Positions 17,511 through 26,292 of a stretch of 64,000 bases of DNA are shown here, piece by piece. Positions within the stretch are counted from its first letter, which is position 1. Each line of letters opens with the position of its first letter. The notes beneath the pieces are model-generated. The model was not told the DNA's origin and ran no database searches. It was given only the letters and a program-made list of their open reading frames with translations. The stretch covers positions 62,001 to 126,000 of the forward strand of contig JAJECH010000033.1 of the NCBI GenBank assembly GCA_022822135.1, given 5' to 3'. Source of the DNA: Pseudomonadales bacterium. Its GTDB lineage: Bacteria; Pseudomonadota; Gammaproteobacteria; Pseudomonadales; Azotimanducaceae. The translations under genes and the position numbers were made by a program.

Positions 17511-18482
17511 TTAATCACTAATCAAATAGACACCAACACGATGTTCACAACTTTGCCGTTGTTCTACATCGCCCTTGGGAAACGGTTCTTCGAATGCCGA
17601 GTGATACGTGTTGTAAACCTCTTTACCATCGTCATCTTTGTGGTATTCAAATAGATTCAGTACCAACACCTCGCTCGTGGTCATCCGTGGGTAGTAATAC
17701 CACCGTTGAGCTTCGTTGTAGCGCAATGACAGCTGATTCGTGACTTCCCCCGACATCGTAAAACCTTCTAAACCCGTCGAGATCACGTCGTCGCGCTCAA
17801 CGCTGCTCGCATCTAGAACGCCCAATGGCAAGTGCTGTAAAGGCTGTTTCATGTGGACCGTTCGCCAAAAATTAATCATCATGAAACCGCGCACTTCGTC
17901 CTGCTCAAACCGTCTACGCCACCCGCGAGCGTGGTCTGCGTTGCCGAACGCCATCGCGTTCTCCTCGTAGTCATCCGCAGTCATTCCGTAATCGTTATGT
18001 ACGACTAGACCGAAGAACGGATTTGGGGTGGCTTCGCCTCGCCGCAACAGCATATTAGGTTGGTCGATTTCGACACGCTCACCCGGGAGTAAGGTATTAC
18101 GGATGATGTCATCAACTTCCGGCAAATAATGCAATTCAACTTCGTTTACATCCGCTTGATTCGTAACGGAGTGGTCACCTGCCGCATCCGTCGCACCGAA
18201 TGCGCCAGAATCCCAGTTTCGCACTCTTGATTCATGCTGTAACAACACGAATCCGTGTTTCTTAAAGAATCTACTATGAAAGTCGGCTTGCCCATCGTCT
18301 TCGGAGGCCTGTAACTCACGCCCATCCAAGATATCAACCTTCGGTCCCGCACCAAACGGATAGACACCCGGTGTAGGCCGTTGACCTTTTACATCAATCA
18401 CGATCTTGTGATCACTCGTAAAGCCAGGTTTGAACAACCCGTTCAAAGATGTTGAGACTGCCGTTAAGTTATGGGTGACCAT
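17511..18482 (-). CDS. CmcJ/NvfI-like oxygenase family protein
   Basis: A 323-residue protein that I place in the CmcJ/NvfI (AsaB/GedK) family. The supporting motifs are VVHNDYG (HxD-type metal motif, near 160), MMINFWRTVHMKQPLQHLPL near 200, and the C-terminal RYNEAQRWYYYPRMTTSEVL and LFEYHKDD. Some members, such as fungal NvfI, are Fe(II)/2-oxoglutarate oxygenases, and others sit in natural-product pathways. Here it is the first gene of a pair with a sugar-acid dehydratase, so the substrate may be a carbohydrate derivative. That last point is inference. Confidence 0.7.
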   Translation of the reverse strand: MVTHNLTAVSTSLNGLFKPGFTSDHKIVIDVKGQRPTPGVYPFGAGPKVDILDGRELQASEDDGQADFHSRFFKKHGFVLLQHESRVRNWDSGAFGATDAAGDHSVTNQADVNEVELHYLPEVDDIIRNTLLPGERVEIDQPNMLLRRGEATPNPFFGLVVHNDYGMTADDYEENAMAFGNADHARGWRRRFEQDEVRGFMMINFWRTVHMKQPLQHLPLGVLDASSVERDDVISTGLEGFTMSGEVTNQLSLRYNEAQRWYYYPRMTTSEVLVLNLFEYHKDDDGKEVYNTYHSAFEEPFPKGDVEQRQSCEHRVGVYLISD

Positions 18483-18774
18483 GGATTATTTCTCCCTGCA
18501 GAATCCTGTCTAATGAATGTTCTCACAACTCAGTTGCGATCGAGAAGAAAGCCCTACGATGCTGTTTCAATCCGGAAAACAAGGTCTTCGACACAAGGAT
18601 ATTTAACTCTGAGCAACACAGAGACTCCTGGTTGCGCTGGAGACCCGTTGCCCACCAATATGGACAAACTGTCAATCATGATGGCCACAAAACTCAGACG
18701 CCACTGATTGCAGCTGTTAGATCTACTCGATCACTTCGAACTGACGCGCGTAATTCCTTCCTATTTCCATTGAA
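18483..18774. other. Intergenic stretch with nothing recognised
   Basis: About 290 bases between the stop of the exonuclease-BRCT gene and the start of the CmcJ-like gene, both on the minus strand. It must hold the promoter of the oxygenase-dehydratase pair. I saw no clear promoter boxes, repeats or coding frame with family features. Confidence 0.5.
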
Positions 18775-19998
18775 TCAAATACGCCCAACTAACTGAAGAA
18801 AGTCGACTGCCGACATGACTGGCTTTCCGATTTCCCTCGCCTTCTTGGTTTTCGATGAATAACTTGAAACATCCGCCGCGACAAGCAGATCAACATGTCT
18901 CGAAACCCCGCCTTTGACTGAGATTCCCTTTTCCTCGGCAATCTGGACCATACTGCTACGTTCCAACATCCCTTGTCCAGATCCCGTAAAGCAAATGGTC
19001 ATACCGATGAACAAGGCACGCGACGCATCTTCTCTCTCAGGTGGCTCATAGTCTAGTCCTAGATTCGTAGCCATCTTGAGCAGCATTTTCTCTTCCGCCG
19101 GGGACGTATACCCGTCACGCATCACGGCCTTCTGCGTCCTTTCAAACAGAATTCGGTGTTGCGCCTCTACCTCGGAATGGCTCAGTCCAAGCGTTCTACC
19201 AAGCAGCTCTAACTCTTGCCACTCGGATTCCGAAATCTCTCCATCGTCGAGTGCTAGATTCAACGCGTATCGATAGTCGCGCAATGGATCTTGCCATGGA
19301 GATTTCGCGATACGCGCGAGATTTGTACGTAATTCCGTATTCTCACGCCTTAACGTTCGAATCACCACATCCTCAGAAGGAACACTACACCTAGCAACAG
19401 TGTGGTCCTCAAGCATCGTCCGCTGAGTGCCTGCGTCTTGATGTACGTTTCTCAATATCTCAGCGGTGGCTCTAGCATCCACGAGAGCACGATGCGCGTT
19501 TTCGATCGTAATTCCAAGCTCACTACACGCTGTCGTTAGATCGCTGCCGGTTAATTGATACGTGCAGATGGGAATGCCAGCATCGAATTCCGCGTCGATC
19601 CTTTCGAACTCATTTTTTAGAAATCTCATATCGAACGATTGGTTGTGTGCAACCAAAAATGACGCGTTCAAGCGACGTGCCAATGCCGACGCGATCTCTT
19701 TGAACGTTGGGGCAGCTTCGAGAATCGCGGCCGTCAATCCGTGGATCTCCGTGACGTCTTCCGAAACATCACGCTCTGGATTTACTAATGTATCGTATTC
19801 CTCTACCGTTTCAAAAGTCTCTGGACTTAGGGTAATTGCCGATATCTCCACAATGCGGTCGGCATTGCTGAATCCAGTAGTCTCTACGTCAATTACGACT
19901 AGAGGTGTTTGAGCGGAAGTAGCAACACGGTTTACATTCAAGGTATTAGTGTCGGAACGAGGTTTCATGAAGTACCGATAATCGACTAAGTCAGTCAC
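18775..19998 (-). CDS. DEDDh exonuclease with TerB-like middle and C-terminal BRCT domain
   Basis: A 407-residue protein with three parts. Residues about 30-195 form a DnaQ-like 3'-5' exonuclease: VVIDVETTGF (Asp, Glu), AHNQSFDMRF (Asp) and HRALVDARAT (His, Asp) give a complete DEDDh set. Residues about 225-310 are helical and resemble TerB-like modules (LNLALDDGEISESEWQEL). Residues about 325-405 form a BRCT domain (ICFTGSGQGMLERSSM...GGVSRHVDLLVAADV). Exonuclease-BRCT fusions are known and presumably act in DNA repair. It lies 18 bases downstream of the rpiA stop... in order of transcription it follows rpiA only if the promoter upstream reads both; the facing arrangement is rpiA stop at 20017, this start at 19998. 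Confidence 0.8.
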   Translation of the reverse strand: MTDLVDYRYFMKPRSDTNTLNVNRVATSAQTPLVVIDVETTGFSNADRIVEISAITLSPETFETVEEYDTLVNPERDVSEDVTEIHGLTAAILEAAPTFKEIASALARRLNASFLVAHNQSFDMRFLKNEFERIDAEFDAGIPICTYQLTGSDLTTACSELGITIENAHRALVDARATAEILRNVHQDAGTQRTMLEDHTVARCSVPSEDVVIRTLRRENTELRTNLARIAKSPWQDPLRDYRYALNLALDDGEISESEWQELELLGRTLGLSHSEVEAQHRILFERTQKAVMRDGYTSPAEEKMLLKMATNLGLDYEPPEREDASRALFIGMTICFTGSGQGMLERSSMVQIAEEKGISVKGGVSRHVDLLVAADVSSYSSKTKKAREIGKPVMSAVDFLQLVGRI

Positions 19999-20016
19999 AG
20001 CTCTTGGCTACGTTAC

Positions 20017-20754
20017 CTACTTATTAAATATCACCGAGGTTCTGCTTAATTTGGTCGCATGCAGTTGCAACATTTCTGCACTACCGTGCACGTCAACGCC
20101 ATTTTTATGACTAACTAACGTTAGAACTGGCCTATTGTTCCAAAACACGCCATTTTCCACCACACCGGGGATATTGTTGAGCGTCTGCTCGATACTCTCA
20201 GGATCGCTGAGATCTAACTCTCTAACGTCAAGAATCAAATTGCCATTGTCCGTTTGAAACCCCTCTCGTTCTGAGGGCATACCGCCAAGTCGAGTAATCT
20301 CGGCTTCAACATGCGCCTTAGCCATCGGGATCACCTCAACCGGTAAAGGGAAATTTCCTACACCTAAACGGTCGACTACTTTTGACTCGTCAACGAGGCA
20401 CACGAAGTTGTTGCTCAGTGAAGCTACGATTTTCTCGCGTGTAAGTGCCCCGCCAGCCCCCTTGATGAGTGCGCCATTTGCATCGACTTCATCTGCTCCG
20501 TCAACATAGAGGGTTGCTCGCTCTCCACAATTCGAGTCTAAGACTTCAATTCCGATGTCTCGTAGTAAGCGAGTCGATGCGTCGGAGCTGGAAAATGCTC
20601 CTCGTAAATCAAAGTTCTGCTCACCCAATGCATCGATAAAGTAATTCACGGTCGAACCTGTCCCAACGCCCAGGATGTCGTTCGGGCGGAGCCATGCTTG
20701 AGCCAGTTCGATGGCGACCGTAGCTACTTGCTGCTTAAGTAGGTCTTGATTCAC
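20017..20754 (-). CDS. rpiA: Ribose-5-phosphate isomerase A
   Basis: A 245-residue enzyme of the pentose phosphate pathway converting ribose-5-phosphate and ribulose-5-phosphate. Motifs: GVGTGSTVNYFIDAL near residue 30, SSDASTRLL, YVDGADEVD with the catalytic Asp near 85, KGAGGALTREK near 98, and VEVIPMA near 140. Starts with GTG. It lies 24 bases after def on the same strand; rpiA beside fau and ssrS is also seen in enteric bacteria. A short C-terminal extension after the usual end (VHGSAEMLQLH) is visible. Confidence 0.95.
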   Translation of the reverse strand: MNQDLLKQQVATVAIELAQAWLRPNDILGVGTGSTVNYFIDALGEQNFDLRGAFSSSDASTRLLRDIGIEVLDSNCGERATLYVDGADEVDANGALIKGAGGALTREKIVASLSNNFVCLVDESKVVDRLGVGNFPLPVEVIPMAKAHVEAEITRLGGMPSEREGFQTDNGNLILDVRELDLSDPESIEQTLNNIPGVVENGVFWNNRPVLTLVSHKNGVDVHGSAEMLQLHATKLSRTSVIFNK

Positions 20755-20778
20755 ACACGAATCCTCGTGCGCCGACCG

Positions 20779-21309
20779 TTACTCAACTTGCTCGTTGAAG
20801 TCCGCTTCCGACATCAAAAGCTCTGGGTTCGCGATGTGATCAATGTAAAGCACCCCATCCAAATGGTCAATCTCGTGCTGGCAAACAGTAGACAAGAAGC
20901 CTTCAAATTCCATCGAACGCGGCTTTGCCGCAAGGTCCAAGAAGTCAAGTCGAATGTGCTGAGGTCGTTCGACGAACCCCCTTTTTCCGGGTACCGACAA
21001 GCATCCTTCCCAAAAGCCTTCCGTCCGTCCGTCCAGCACGGTAATTTCAGGATTAATACAGATCGTACGCGCGAGCTCTTGACCACCCGTGATGTAACCG
21101 TTGTCTTCGGGCACGTCAAACAGTACCACTCGTAATTGCTCGCCAATCTGCGGTGCCGCGAGTCCAATTCCTTTAGCCTCAGCAAGTGTCTCGGTCATAT
21201 CACGAACCAAACGACGCATCATCGGCGAACGAATCTGAGTTTTGGTTACTTCCGCCGACCGTTCACGAAGGCTTGGTGTACCTACTGTCAAAATTTGGCG
21301 CACGCTCAT
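20779..21309 (-). CDS. def: Peptide deformylase
   Basis: Removes the formyl group from the N-terminal Met of new proteins. The three signatures are complete: GIGLAAPQ, EGCLSVPG (Cys metal ligand) and QHEIDHLDG (two His metal ligands and the catalytic Glu). The frame could begin farther upstream, but the ATG at 21309, which gives MSVRQILTVG, matches the normal family N-terminus. It also overlaps the fau stop as TGATG, so this start was chosen (176 residues). Translational coupling with fau is likely. Confidence 0.95.
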   Translation of the reverse strand: MSVRQILTVGTPSLRERSAEVTKTQIRSPMMRRLVRDMTETLAEAKGIGLAAPQIGEQLRVVLFDVPEDNGYITGGQELARTICINPEITVLDGRTEGFWEGCLSVPGKRGFVERPQHIRLDFLDLAAKPRSMEFEGFLSTVCQHEIDHLDGVLYIDHIANPELLMSEADFNEQVE

Positions 21310-21893
21310 CAGCTCACCCGCGACTCTGGTTCGATACAGACTTCCGCGCGCGGCGTGCAGATACGCCAACCTCTTTCTGTTACCACGGCGTCAAGGCGAC
21401 GATCCCATGCATTCCGTTCAAGCGATTCGACTCGCTGTAACTCGTGCCCGATCCCGACCAACAGTGTCTCGTCCTCCGCGAAAAAACGATCGTAAAAACC
21501 TTTGCCTCGTCCTAATCGATCACCTTCTTCCGTGAAGGCAACAAGTGGCACCAAAGCGACCGACATCTCCGTTTCGAGAGAGCAAGTTTCTTCCTCGGGT
21601 TCGCGGATTCCCCATTGGTTTTTTGGCAGCTTGTCCGATGGAGTAAACGTTATGAATCGCATTTCTGAACCATCGATCCGTGGCGCTACGAGTTTGATGC
21701 CGTCTGTATGCAACTTCTCGATAACTGGACGCAGATCGACTTCGCCGTCGCTACAAAGATACACAGCTACGCACGTAGCCGCGTTAAAAAGGGTAGAACA
21801 CAGGAGATGCTCGCTAATTGCTGATGCATGATCGTCTTGCTGTTCGACTGATAGGCTTCGCCGCGCACTGCGAAGTTCGTTTCGCAAGTTCAC
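21309..21893 (-). CDS. fau: 5-formyltetrahydrofolate cyclo-ligase
   Basis: A 194-residue enzyme that uses ATP to turn 5-formyl-THF into 5,10-methenyl-THF, recycling folate. It has the N-terminal RNELRSARRSLS motif and the C-terminal phosphate-binding stretch LGRGKGFYDRFF near 130-140. Starts with GTG. It lies immediately downstream of the 6S RNA gene, as ygfA does in Escherichia coli, where the two are cotranscribed. Here def follows in overlap, which is a local variation. Confidence 0.94.
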   Translation of the reverse strand: MNLRNELRSARRSLSVEQQDDHASAISEHLLCSTLFNAATCVAVYLCSDGEVDLRPVIEKLHTDGIKLVAPRIDGSEMRFITFTPSDKLPKNQWGIREPEEETCSLETEMSVALVPLVAFTEEGDRLGRGKGFYDRFFAEDETLLVGIGHELQRVESLERNAWDRRLDAVVTERGWRICTPRAEVCIEPESRVS

Positions 21894-21918
21894 GACCCAT
21901 TGATTAGTGAGAGATTGG

Positions 21919-22086
21919 TCACCGGGATATCACGACTGATCCGATCCTGAACCGATTGGTAACAGGTGGAGAATCCGATCTCGTCATTAGGCTTCCCCTG
22001 AGGGCATGCACACCGACAAAACCAGTAATTGCTCCGAATTCTTGAATACGGTTCGGTACTAAACCAGCCGGTGATAACCCCGGTAA
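21919..22086 (-). ncRNA. ssrS: 6S RNA
   Basis: A regulatory RNA that mimics an open promoter and sequesters sigma70 RNA polymerase in stationary phase. The location between zapA and fau is the conserved gammaproteobacterial site. The ends pair: ACCGGGGTTATCAC at the 5' end (22084-22071) with GTGATATCCCGGT at the 3' end (21933-21921). A second helix GAACCG / CGGTTC (22054-22049 with 21954-21949) lies inside it. The conserved apical block GTGTGCATGCC...GAAGCCTAATGACGA aligns by eye with E. coli 6S. Length is about 165 bases, slightly shorter than E. coli. Exact ends are uncertain by a few bases. Confidence 0.9.
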
Positions 22087-22090
22087 AAAA

Positions 22091-22096
22091 AGTATA
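22091..22096 (-). promoter_or_regulatory. Extended -10 promoter of the 6S RNA gene
   Basis: On the minus strand TGCTATACT gives an extended -10 (TG, one base, TATACT) seven bases before the predicted 5' end of 6S RNA. No good -35 is seen at the expected distance, where the sequence overlaps the 3' end of zapA. Confidence 0.6.
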
Positions 22097-22113
22097 GCAA
22101 GCTGTCTCGAAAC

Positions 22114-22422
22114 CTATTGGTCGGATAGCGCGATGTCGATTTCGTTTAGCTTGCTTGTCGCCGCTTCGATGCGTCGAGTCATTGCTTCCTTTTCTTGGTT
22201 AGCTGCACCAGATATTTCGTCACAGAGATACTCTAGGGTGACTGCGACCAAATGATCAAGCATCTTTTTAGCTGAGATTTGGTCCTCACCCAAGTCAGCT
22301 CGCAAATCCGCGTCGAGTTTCTCCGCAGCTTGAACCACGATTTTCTTGAAGCTGGGTGCGCACGTCAGCCCAAACCTTCGACCTAGTATCGATAGCTCAA
22401 CTTGGATTGTTTCTTCGGCCAT
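22114..22422 (-). CDS. zapA: Cell division protein ZapA
   Basis: A 102-residue protein that binds FtsZ and bundles its filaments at mid-cell. An N-terminal beta-rich part (TIQVELSILGRRFGLTC) is followed by a helix and a C-terminal coiled coil, the standard ZapA layout. The ATG at 22422 (MAEETIQ) was preferred over the TTG just before it, as AGGA lies at the right distance. It is 9 bases after the small coiled-coil gene and just before 6S RNA. Confidence 0.92.
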   Translation of the reverse strand: MAEETIQVELSILGRRFGLTCAPSFKKIVVQAAEKLDADLRADLGEDQISAKKMLDHLVAVTLEYLCDEISGAANQEKEAMTRRIEAATSKLNEIDIALSDQ

Positions 22423-22431
22423 CAATCGATC

Positions 22432-22653
22432 CTAACTTTGTGGTGTCGGACTCTGGAGTTCCTCTATGAGCGCTTCGATACGATCGCACGCTGCGTCACA
22501 TCTAGCTTTCAACGCCGCACGTTCCTTAACCCATTTCGCTTTTTCGTCCACTAGCCGCTGATGTTGCTCTTGTGTGGAGGACACACGATCAGCCAGTTTC
22601 TCAATTGTTTTTTCAAGTTGAGTCAGTTGCTCTTCCATCGTCTTCTGCCTCAT
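22432..22653 (-). CDS. Small coiled-coil protein upstream of zapA
   Basis: A 73-residue protein with an almost uninterrupted coiled coil (heptads from about residue 6 to 65, such as LTQLEKTIEKLADRV and RIEALIEEL). Small genes of this kind commonly sit directly upstream of zapA in Gammaproteobacteria and are thought to be ZapB-like division factors (TIGR02449-type). A second possible start is the internal ATG at 22638. The function is inferred from position and shape. Confidence 0.75.
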   Translation of the reverse strand: MRQKTMEEQLTQLEKTIEKLADRVSSTQEQHQRLVDEKAKWVKERAALKARCDAACDRIEALIEELQSPTPQS

Positions 22654-22740
22654 TCCTTCTGCTTTGATTGTATTAGCGCCGTTTTCGATTCATCACCGAT
22701 TTGCCTTCGATAATTGCCTCATCGACTCTACTGAACTCCA

Positions 22741-24051
22741 ATGGACAAAACAAACCTAAAACGCGAATACCGTCGGAGACGCCAGCGATTCATGGCTGCG
22801 ATCGGCCCTGAGAGCGTTGCTTTGGTATTTGCTACGGGCGAAAAGCGTCGTAACGCAGACGTAGATTACCTATTTAGACCTCATAGTGATTTTGTTTACC
22901 TTACAGGCTTCCATGAACCGGATGGATTATTGGTGTTAGCACCAGGCCATCCAACACTGGAGGAAACGTTGTTCGTACGTCCTCGAGATATCGCCGCAGA
23001 ACAGTGGAACGGCCGTCGTCTTGGCGCAGAGCGAGTCAAGGAAACTCTCGGGATAGATAACGCATTTACAGTCGATGAATTCAATGACGTCCTACCGAAT
23101 TTACTTGATGGTCGCGATGTACTTCACGTTGAAGACGATCTGGAGACCTCTGAGCAGATCGATGATTGGTTAAGTACGATGAAGGAAGCGGAACTCGAAC
23201 CGCCACAAGCGCGCGAGGCTATGGCGGACACGCTTCACGAACTACGACTGATCAAATCGGAGTCTGAGATCGCGACGATGCAGGCAGCGGCCAACATTTC
23301 AGTCGCAGCTCATCAGCGTGCGATGCGTTACTGCAAACCTGGGATTTCCGAACTCGCTCTTGAGTCTGAGTTACAGCACGAGTTCGCCTTACAAGGTGCT
23401 CGATTTACAGCGTATCCATCAATCGTCGCAAGTGGTGCAAATGCGTGCATCATGCACTATATCCAAAATGACGCGACCATCCAAGATGGTGATCTAGTAC
23501 TCATCGACGCCGGTTGTGAATATCGGTATTACGCATCCGATATCACTCGAACATTCCCCGCAAACGGGCGATTTACACCGCCGCAACGGGACGTCTACGA
23601 ACTAGTGCTCAGCGCGCAACTGGCGGCGATCGACCGAGCTAAGACAGGTAACGTGTTTACAGATCCGCATACCACATCCACACGAATCCTCGCACAAGGA
23701 CTTATCGATCTCGGCGTACTTCATGGATCACTCGATGAAGTGCTAGAGAATGAACTGGCGAAGCCATTCACGGTACATCGTTGCTCTCATTTCCTCGGAC
23801 TTGACGTGCACGATGTTGGCAAACGTGAGATAGGCGGCGAAGATCGAGTACTTGAACCCGGTATGGTGTTAACGATTGAACCTGGTCTGTACTTCGGAAA
23901 TGCAGAAACCATGCCGGATCTTGATCCTAAGTGGCACGACATCGGTATACGAATTGAGGATGACGTGGTTGTAACTGAAAGCGGGAACCACATCTTGTCA
24001 GCGGATGCGCCTAAGTCCGCCGCTGACGTTGAATCGCTCATGGCTGGTTGA
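22741..24051 (+). CDS. pepP: Xaa-Pro aminopeptidase
   Basis: A 436-residue aminopeptidase P that removes an N-terminal residue ahead of proline. The N-terminal domain (RRQRFMAAIGPESVALVF) is followed by a creatinase-fold catalytic domain. The dinuclear metal ligands are complete: two Asp in LIDAGCEYRYYASDITRTFP, His in HFLGLDVHDVG, Glu in TIEPGLYF and Glu in IRIEDDVVV. It is divergent from the zapA-side genes and begins a dense run with ubiH and the gcv genes; its stop overlaps the ubiH start. In many Gammaproteobacteria pepP and ubiH are neighbours. Confidence 0.95.
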   Translation: MDKTNLKREYRRRRQRFMAAIGPESVALVFATGEKRRNADVDYLFRPHSDFVYLTGFHEPDGLLVLAPGHPTLEETLFVRPRDIAAEQWNGRRLGAERVKETLGIDNAFTVDEFNDVLPNLLDGRDVLHVEDDLETSEQIDDWLSTMKEAELEPPQAREAMADTLHELRLIKSESEIATMQAAANISVAAHQRAMRYCKPGISELALESELQHEFALQGARFTAYPSIVASGANACIMHYIQNDATIQDGDLVLIDAGCEYRYYASDITRTFPANGRFTPPQRDVYELVLSAQLAAIDRAKTGNVFTDPHTTSTRILAQGLIDLGVLHGSLDEVLENELAKPFTVHRCSHFLGLDVHDVGKREIGGEDRVLEPGMVLTIEPGLYFGNAETMPDLDPKWHDIGIRIEDDVVVTESGNHILSADAPKSAADVESLMAG

Positions 24052-25229
24052 CGCCGATTTTGACATACGATGTTGTCGTAAGCGGCGCGGGGTTGACTGG
24101 CCTCGCCGCAGCGCACACTTTCGCGAAACATGGCTACCAAACGCTTGTTGTCGACCGTGATCAATCTCCCGATACGAAAGGGCGTTTAGGAGCAGACTTG
24201 CGTACGGTTGCGCTTTCTCCAGTAGCTTCCGATCAGCTACAGGATCTCGGCGTCGAAATGCCATCTCGCACAGGTTACATCGACGTCATGCACATCTGGG
24301 AATCTGACGGTAGCGCTAACATCAAGATGACGGCCGACGAAGTACACGAACCCCATCTTGCCATCGTCCACGAAAACGAAGCCATCACGACCGCACTAAA
24401 GACACGGCAACACGACGGTCTGGAAATGAACTTAAACGCGCGGGTCACTGCGGTAGCCGAGAACTCGCGTGAGCTTCACATCGACGATATTGGCACTGTA
24501 CAAACAGGCTTTCTTGTAGTCGCAGAAGGCTCTAATTCAAGTACGCGTCAACTTTTAGGAACAGCTCTTGATATCGACCAGAATCTTCAAGAGCATGCGA
24601 TTGCAACGCTCGTTAAGACCGATCGGCCGCACCAAGATTCTGCTTGGCAGGTTTTCGGACCAACACCACTCGCCTTGTTGCCGATAGCACAGCCAGACTG
24701 CCTGTCACTGATATGGAGTCTCCCTAACGATGTAGCCGCAGAAACGATGGAACTTTCAGACCCCGAGTTCATTGTGCGTCTGAATCACGCATGTGAACAG
24801 GTAGCTGGCGAGGTTAAGGAAGTTGATCGACGAATGAGTTTTCCCTTGCGTCAACGCTTGGTTTCAGATTTCAATCCGTTGCCATGGGTCTTGATCATCG
24901 GAGATGCGGCTCACACCATTCACCCGCTCGCCGGTCAAGGCATCAATCTAGGCTTAGAGGATGTACGAGCTGTGGACAAAGTGCTAGACAACCGGCCGTC
25001 GCGACTCTGCAAACCGAACCTTTGGCGCACTTTCAATGCAAAACGGAAGTTTCGCGCAGCATCGATGGTACATCTGATGTCTTTCTTCTCAAGCATATAT
25101 GCGTTACGATCACCGTATATGAGATTGCTTCGCAACACAGGGGTGAAATGGGTCAATGCGAATGACGGACTGAAGCGTCAGTTAATTCGCGAAGCGATGG
25201 GGCTCGGACCGATCGCGAGCGTGTCATGA
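24048..25229 (+). CDS. ubiH: UbiH/UbiF-family FAD-dependent hydroxylase
   Basis: A 393-residue flavin monooxygenase of ubiquinone biosynthesis, which hydroxylates the aromatic ring. The N-terminal dinucleotide motif is VSGAGLTGLAAAHTFAKHG. ADLRTVALSP near residue 50 and LPIAQPDCLSLIWSLP near 210 follow. The family signature IIGDAAHTIHPLAGQGINLGLEDV is near 285-308. The start is a TTG whose last bases overlap the pepP stop (TTGA). UbiH, UbiF and VisC are similar, so the exact ring position is uncertain, but synteny with pepP favours UbiH. A gcvT start overlaps its stop as ATGA. Confidence 0.88.
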   Translation: MTPILTYDVVVSGAGLTGLAAAHTFAKHGYQTLVVDRDQSPDTKGRLGADLRTVALSPVASDQLQDLGVEMPSRTGYIDVMHIWESDGSANIKMTADEVHEPHLAIVHENEAITTALKTRQHDGLEMNLNARVTAVAENSRELHIDDIGTVQTGFLVVAEGSNSSTRQLLGTALDIDQNLQEHAIATLVKTDRPHQDSAWQVFGPTPLALLPIAQPDCLSLIWSLPNDVAAETMELSDPEFIVRLNHACEQVAGEVKEVDRRMSFPLRQRLVSDFNPLPWVLIIGDAAHTIHPLAGQGINLGLEDVRAVDKVLDNRPSRLCKPNLWRTFNAKRKFRAASMVHLMSFFSSIYALRSPYMRLLRNTGVKWVNANDGLKRQLIREAMGLGPIASVS

Positions 25230-26284
25230 GAACACCTCTCTCCAATTTACACGTTGAAGCAGGTGCGCGATTCATCGAATTCGCTGGGTGGGAGATGCCT
25301 GTTCATTACGGTTCCCAGCTCGAAGAGCATCATGCGGTCCGCAATAACAGCGGCTGTTTCGATGTGTCACACATGGCCGTCGTAGATATTGATCAACACC
25401 CCGGCGAACAGCTGCTTCGACGCCTTCTCGTCTGCGATGTGTCGAGACTAAACATTGGACACGCTGCCTACGCGCTCATGTTGAACGAGCGAGGTGGGAT
25501 CGTCGACGATCTCATTGCATACCGGCGAGAAAAGGGGTACAGGCTAGTGATCAACGCAGGTACGACACAGAAGGATCTCGATTGGATTGCTCGCCACGCT
25601 AAGGAGCAACACTCAATCGGTGTTGCCCGTCACCGCGCCGAACTCTGCATCATTGCGGTGCAAGGACCTCAAGCAATAGAAATAACCAGCACTTTGCTCG
25701 GATTGCAAGGACTTAAGGAACTCGAGTCGTTTAGTTTCGTTGAGCACGAGCGCTACTTTGTTTCTAGGACCGGGTACACAGGTGAGGACGGCGTTGAGAT
25801 CATTAGTTCATCAGAAGCCGCATTAGACCTATGGTCACGATTGACTGCGAACGGCGTTCAGCCGGTTGGTCTTGGTGCACGGGACTCTCTGCGTCTCGAA
25901 GCCGGACTGAACCTCTACGGCCACGATATGAAAGAAGACACAAATCCGTTTGAATGTCGCGTGGCGTGGACCATCGATTGGGGTGATCGAGACCGAGGGT
26001 TTATCGGTCGATCGGCGATCGAGCCTCTACGTAAAGAAGGTGCGGCGACAAAGCTGGTTGGTCTCAAGCTGACAGAACGAGGGATTCCACGCGAGGGATT
26101 TTCGGTGCGAACCGAAGCGGGCACCGGTGTCGTCACAAGTGGTACGTTCTCACCAACACTCAAGCAAGGCATTGCGTTAGCGCGCGTACCAGTATCCGCG
26201 CGCGGTGAGTGTCACGTCGAAGTGCGAAGAAAGCCAATTCCTGCGAAAATTACGCGCCTACCTTTCGTTCATAAAAGAAACTAA
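25226..26284 (+). CDS. gcvT: Glycine cleavage system T protein (aminomethyltransferase)
   Basis: A 352-residue protein that takes the aminomethyl group from the lipoyl arm of H protein, releases ammonia and makes 5,10-methylene-THF. Motifs: FAGWEMPVHYGSQLEEHHAVR at the N-terminus, FDVSHM, and the folate-site sequence around GYTGEDGVEI and LGARDSLRLEAGLNLYG. It overlaps ubiH by four bases (ATGA). No leader is available for a glycine riboswitch before it. Confidence 0.96.
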   Translation: MRTPLSNLHVEAGARFIEFAGWEMPVHYGSQLEEHHAVRNNSGCFDVSHMAVVDIDQHPGEQLLRRLLVCDVSRLNIGHAAYALMLNERGGIVDDLIAYRREKGYRLVINAGTTQKDLDWIARHAKEQHSIGVARHRAELCIIAVQGPQAIEITSTLLGLQGLKELESFSFVEHERYFVSRTGYTGEDGVEIISSSEAALDLWSRLTANGVQPVGLGARDSLRLEAGLNLYGHDMKEDTNPFECRVAWTIDWGDRDRGFIGRSAIEPLRKEGAATKLVGLKLTERGIPREGFSVRTEAGTGVVTSGTFSPTLKQGIALARVPVSARGECHVEVRRKPIPAKITRLPFVHKRN

Positions 26285-26292
26285 GCCTTCGC

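Noticed and set aside
25100-25226. Possible glycine riboswitch before gcvT
   Set aside because: The region is coding sequence of ubiH that overlaps gcvT, with no free leader.
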